Positions 30,843-32,222 of a stretch of DNA of 32,222 nt are shown piece after piece. The first letter of the stretch is position 1. Each line of letters begins with the position of its first letter. The stretch lies in contig JAZSEA010000070.1 of assembly GCA_045531455.1 (NCBI GenBank), forward strand, positions 1 to 32,222. The letters are read 5' to 3'. The notes beneath the pieces are model-generated. The model was not told the origin of the DNA. It saw only the letters and a list, made by a program, of their open reading frames with translations, and searched no databases. The stretch is from CAG-390 sp045531455. GTDB lineage: Bacteria > Bacillota > Clostridia > Oscillospirales > CAG-272. A program made the translations under genes and the position numbers.

Positions 30843-30871
30843 ATTATAACACGAAAAAGCGGCTTTGTCTA
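30843..30871 (-). promoter_or_regulatory. Promoter of the phosphoesterase gene
   Basis: On the minus strand TAGACA (30866-30871) and TATAAT (30843-30848) have a 17-bp spacer. Confidence 0.6.
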
Positions 30872-30945
30872 CCTGTTTTTGAAAATTCACCAAGGCAAAT
30901 TCCCGGCATATACTGTAATGAACTGATTTTTGGAGGTATACCGAT

Positions 30946-31161
30946 ATGGAATTTGATCGCTCCGCGCTTTCGCGCCTGCTTTCGCTGAATGACTCTCAGC
31001 TTAAATTTCTCGTGAACAAATTTGCCCGCGATTACGGGCTCGATCTTTCAAGCTACAACGTGACCGAGGGTGACATTTCGAGCGTCCGCCGTGCTCTGGA
31101 GAACATAAGTGACGATCAGCTCCGCGATCTCGGTCAGAAGCTTTCGGGAGGACGGAGATGA
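30946..31161 (+). CDS. Small protein, 71 aa, first gene of a three-gene unit
   Basis: A soluble helical protein (SRLLSLNDSQLKFLVNKFA; SSVRRALENISDDQLRDLGQ) with no family I can name. Its stop overlaps the next start (ATGA), and GGAGGT precedes its own ATG. Upstream lies CATATACT at about 30908-30915, which resembles the -10 of sporulation mother-cell sigma factors (CATACANT), but no matching -35 is visible. Similar three-gene clusters are, from memory, found in other Oscillospirales; the function is not known to me. Confidence 0.65.
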   Translation: MEFDRSALSRLLSLNDSQLKFLVNKFARDYGLDLSSYNVTEGDISSVRRALENISDDQLRDLGQKLSGGRR

Positions 31162-31505
31162 GCGAGGCTCAGCCCGACCTCGGCGCAATGGTATCAAAGC
31201 TTCTCGGAAATCCCGAGCTGATCTCGCAGATCGCGTCGACCGTCGGCGTTGATATCCCCGAAGGAGAGAAGAACGAGGAAAAAACGGGATCGGTCGAGGC
31301 AAAGCCCGTGTCCGCGGGGATCGATTCGATCCTTCCGATGCTTTCTATGGTTGGCGGTGGCGGTCATTCGGGCGGCAACGCATCGAGAAGGTGCGCTCTG
31401 CTTTCCGCGCTCAAGCCCTTTTGCAACGAGCACCGATGCCGCACGATCGACTATATGATCGGCATTTCGAGGCTTTCCGAGACACTTTTGCAGAAGCGAG
31501 GTTGA
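31158..31505 (+). CDS. Small protein, 115 aa, second gene of the unit
   Basis: N-terminal part LGAMVSKLLGNPELISQIASTVGVD, then an acidic linker, then SILPMLSMVGGGGHSGGNASRRCALLSALKPFC-like region. Three cysteines lie in the C-terminal third (residues about 79-96), followed by RTIDYMIGISRLSETL, an amphipathic helix. The layout (hydrophobic, glycine-rich stretch, then a helical cap) suggests membrane or polymer association. It overlaps the upstream gene by 4 nt and the next gene starts 1 nt after it. Confidence 0.65.
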   Translation: MSEAQPDLGAMVSKLLGNPELISQIASTVGVDIPEGEKNEEKTGSVEAKPVSAGIDSILPMLSMVGGGGHSGGNASRRCALLSALKPFCNEHRCRTIDYMIGISRLSETLLQKRG

Positions 31506-31506
31506 T

Positions 31507-31881
31507 ATGTATTCGAGACAGAACAGAAATCCGCGAGCGGAAGTTTCGGTCGATCTCCCGCGCGATTACAGCGGAAGCGCATTCTATCCCTTCCCGTCAT
31601 CGATCGAGCAGTCTCTGCGCAACCCGACGGTTAATCAGCGCGAGGACGAAAGGGAAGAGGTGTGCGAGGAGAAAAGGGAAGAGGAATGTGAAAAGAGCGT
31701 CGAGGTCTGCTCGGAACCCTGTCCGCCCAAGGGGATCCTGCAGGGTCTGTCGGGACTCCTCGGCGGAAGTATAGGACTTGAGGAGCTTTTGCTTCTCGGA
31801 GTGATCTTCCTGATTTTTTCGGATAACGACCTTCGCGACAATGAGCTGCTGATTTGTCTTTTGTTGATACTGTTTATATAG
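31507..31881 (+). CDS. Small acidic protein with hydrophobic C-terminus, third gene of the unit
   Basis: A 124-aa protein. Residues about 45-75 are strongly charged with four cysteines spaced CX7CX6CX3C (from EEVC to EPCPP). The last 50 residues contain two hydrophobic stretches (GLEELLLLGVIFLIF and ELLICLLLILFI) with SDNDLRDN between them. It reads like a membrane hairpin at the C-terminus. GAGGTTGAT precedes the start. Such tails occur in clostridial spore-associated proteins, but that is only a resemblance. Confidence 0.65.
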   Translation: MYSRQNRNPRAEVSVDLPRDYSGSAFYPFPSSIEQSLRNPTVNQREDEREEVCEEKREEECEKSVEVCSEPCPPKGILQGLSGLLGGSIGLEELLLLGVIFLIFSDNDLRDNELLICLLLILFI

Positions 31882-31891
31882 GGCAGAGGAA

Positions 31892-31919
31892 GTGCAGAAT
31901 GCAGAATGCAGAGTGCAGA
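31892..31919. repeat. 7-bp tandem repeat (RTGCAGA x4)
   Basis: Four tandem copies GTGCAGA/ATGCAGA/ATGCAGA/GTGCAGA at 31892-31919, followed by GTTAAGGA. Such TGCAGAA-type tracts are common intergenic repeats in gut Firmicutes genomes. Confidence 0.85.
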
Positions 31920-31927
31920 GTTAAGGA

Positions 31928-32222
31928 AAATTTCCGAGCGAGCTCGGAAATCAGAAGTTAAATAATTATGTTTTGCTTTGACAAACTATTGTTTTGTTAT
32001 AAACAATAGTTTGGTAAATAAAAAAGATACTCGGAAATCTTTGAAGTAATCTTCATTGATTTCCGAGTTTTTTGTTTTGTTGTTATAGCCGAAGAGAGTC
32101 GAACACATAAGGTTTTCATCGGCAAATATCCGCATATACTGCAGAAAAAATCCTCGTAAGATTAATATCTTGCATCGAATTTTTTCTTTGTCTATCCGAA
32201 TATTTGCTCGATGAAAACTGCT
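31928..32222. repeat. Nested palindromes in the non-coding right end
   Basis: Four inverted repeats occur in sequence: ATTTCCGAG/CTCGGAAAT (31930-31951); CAAACTATTGTTT/AAACAATAGTTTG, perfect 13-bp arms (31982-32013); ACTCGGAAATC/GATTTCCGAGT with an inner TGAAG/CTTCA (32029-32068, followed by TTTTTT, terminator-like); and a long near-palindrome of about 109 nt (32111-32219), GGTTTTCATCG paired with CGATGAAAACT and continuing to a central AAGAT/ATCTT. No convincing gene lies here. The CGGAAAT motif recurs in the first and third units, and the last unit is cut by the window edge. Confidence 0.7.

Noticed and set aside
32085..32105. Sequence resembling the T-arm end of a tRNA (reverse of AGCCGAAGAGAGTCGAAC)
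   Set aside because: No anticodon arm, D arm or acceptor partner could be found at the proper distance on either strand.
31986..32135. 49-codon minus-strand frame in the right-end palindromes
   Set aside because: It runs through three palindromes and lacks a ribosome-binding site; likely a chance frame in repeat DNA.
1..32222. CRISPR array
   Set aside because: No series of identical direct repeats with unique spacers was seen; the only tandem arrays are the 18-bp coding repeat and the 7-bp tract.

Overview
The window looks like the chromosome of a Gram-positive, probably spore-forming gut Clostridia bacterium (Oscillospirales-like or a relative). This rests on a SpoVG-type protein, a DUF975 membrane protein, paired lipoprotein solute-binding proteins, the GGGtGRT/NifU-like gene pair, strong AGGAGG ribosome-binding sites and intrinsic terminators. 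I cannot name a species. By eye the chromosome is about half G+C. A block at roughly 8.1-18.0 kb is clearly more AT-rich.

Left chromosomal arm (1-8.1 kb): the C-terminal part of a large serine recombinase, the end of some other mobile element, runs in from the left edge. It is followed by a compact plus-strand run: phosphopantetheinyl transferase, histidine phosphatase, radical SAM protein, sugar isomerase/epimerase-like TIM barrel, GH43-like lipoprotein and a small lipoprotein. A 102-nt near-palindrome separates these from a convergent ClC-type chloride channel gene.

Integrated element (about 8.14-18.02 kb): a small, non-conjugative integrative element sits in the 3' end of the GGGtGRT protein gene. 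A 98-bp imperfect direct repeat (91/98 identical; the last 47 bp identical) flanks it. The copy that now completes the gene differs from the displaced copy only at synonymous positions, so the element appears to have replaced the last 32 codons without changing the protein. The element carries a tyrosine integrase next to the right end, two paralogous small proteins, a putative DNA-binding protein, a small-protein pair, an XRE repressor facing an uncharacterised gene across three evenly spaced operators, and a small serine recombinase. At its far end is a three-gene cassette: a WYL-domain regulator divergent from a Dam-type adenine methylase and a 763-aa protein that joins a PD-(D/E)XK-like nuclease domain to a DndB-like DGQHR domain. 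I regard this cassette as the best candidate for an undescribed defence system in the window.

Right chromosomal arm (18-32.2 kb): the minus-strand operon PduL-like phosphotransacylase, SGNH hydrolase, NifU-like scaffold, GGGtGRT protein; divergently, two tandem paralogous ABC-type solute-binding lipoproteins; an orphan phage XhlA/holin-like pair; endonuclease III; a DUF975 protein with a 14-unit VEEPVA-type tail; a minus-strand murC, methyltransferase, hslO run; spoVG; a metallophosphoesterase; and a three-gene cluster of small proteins of unknown function. The right end is a non-coding stretch of 7-bp tandem repeats and nested palindromes.
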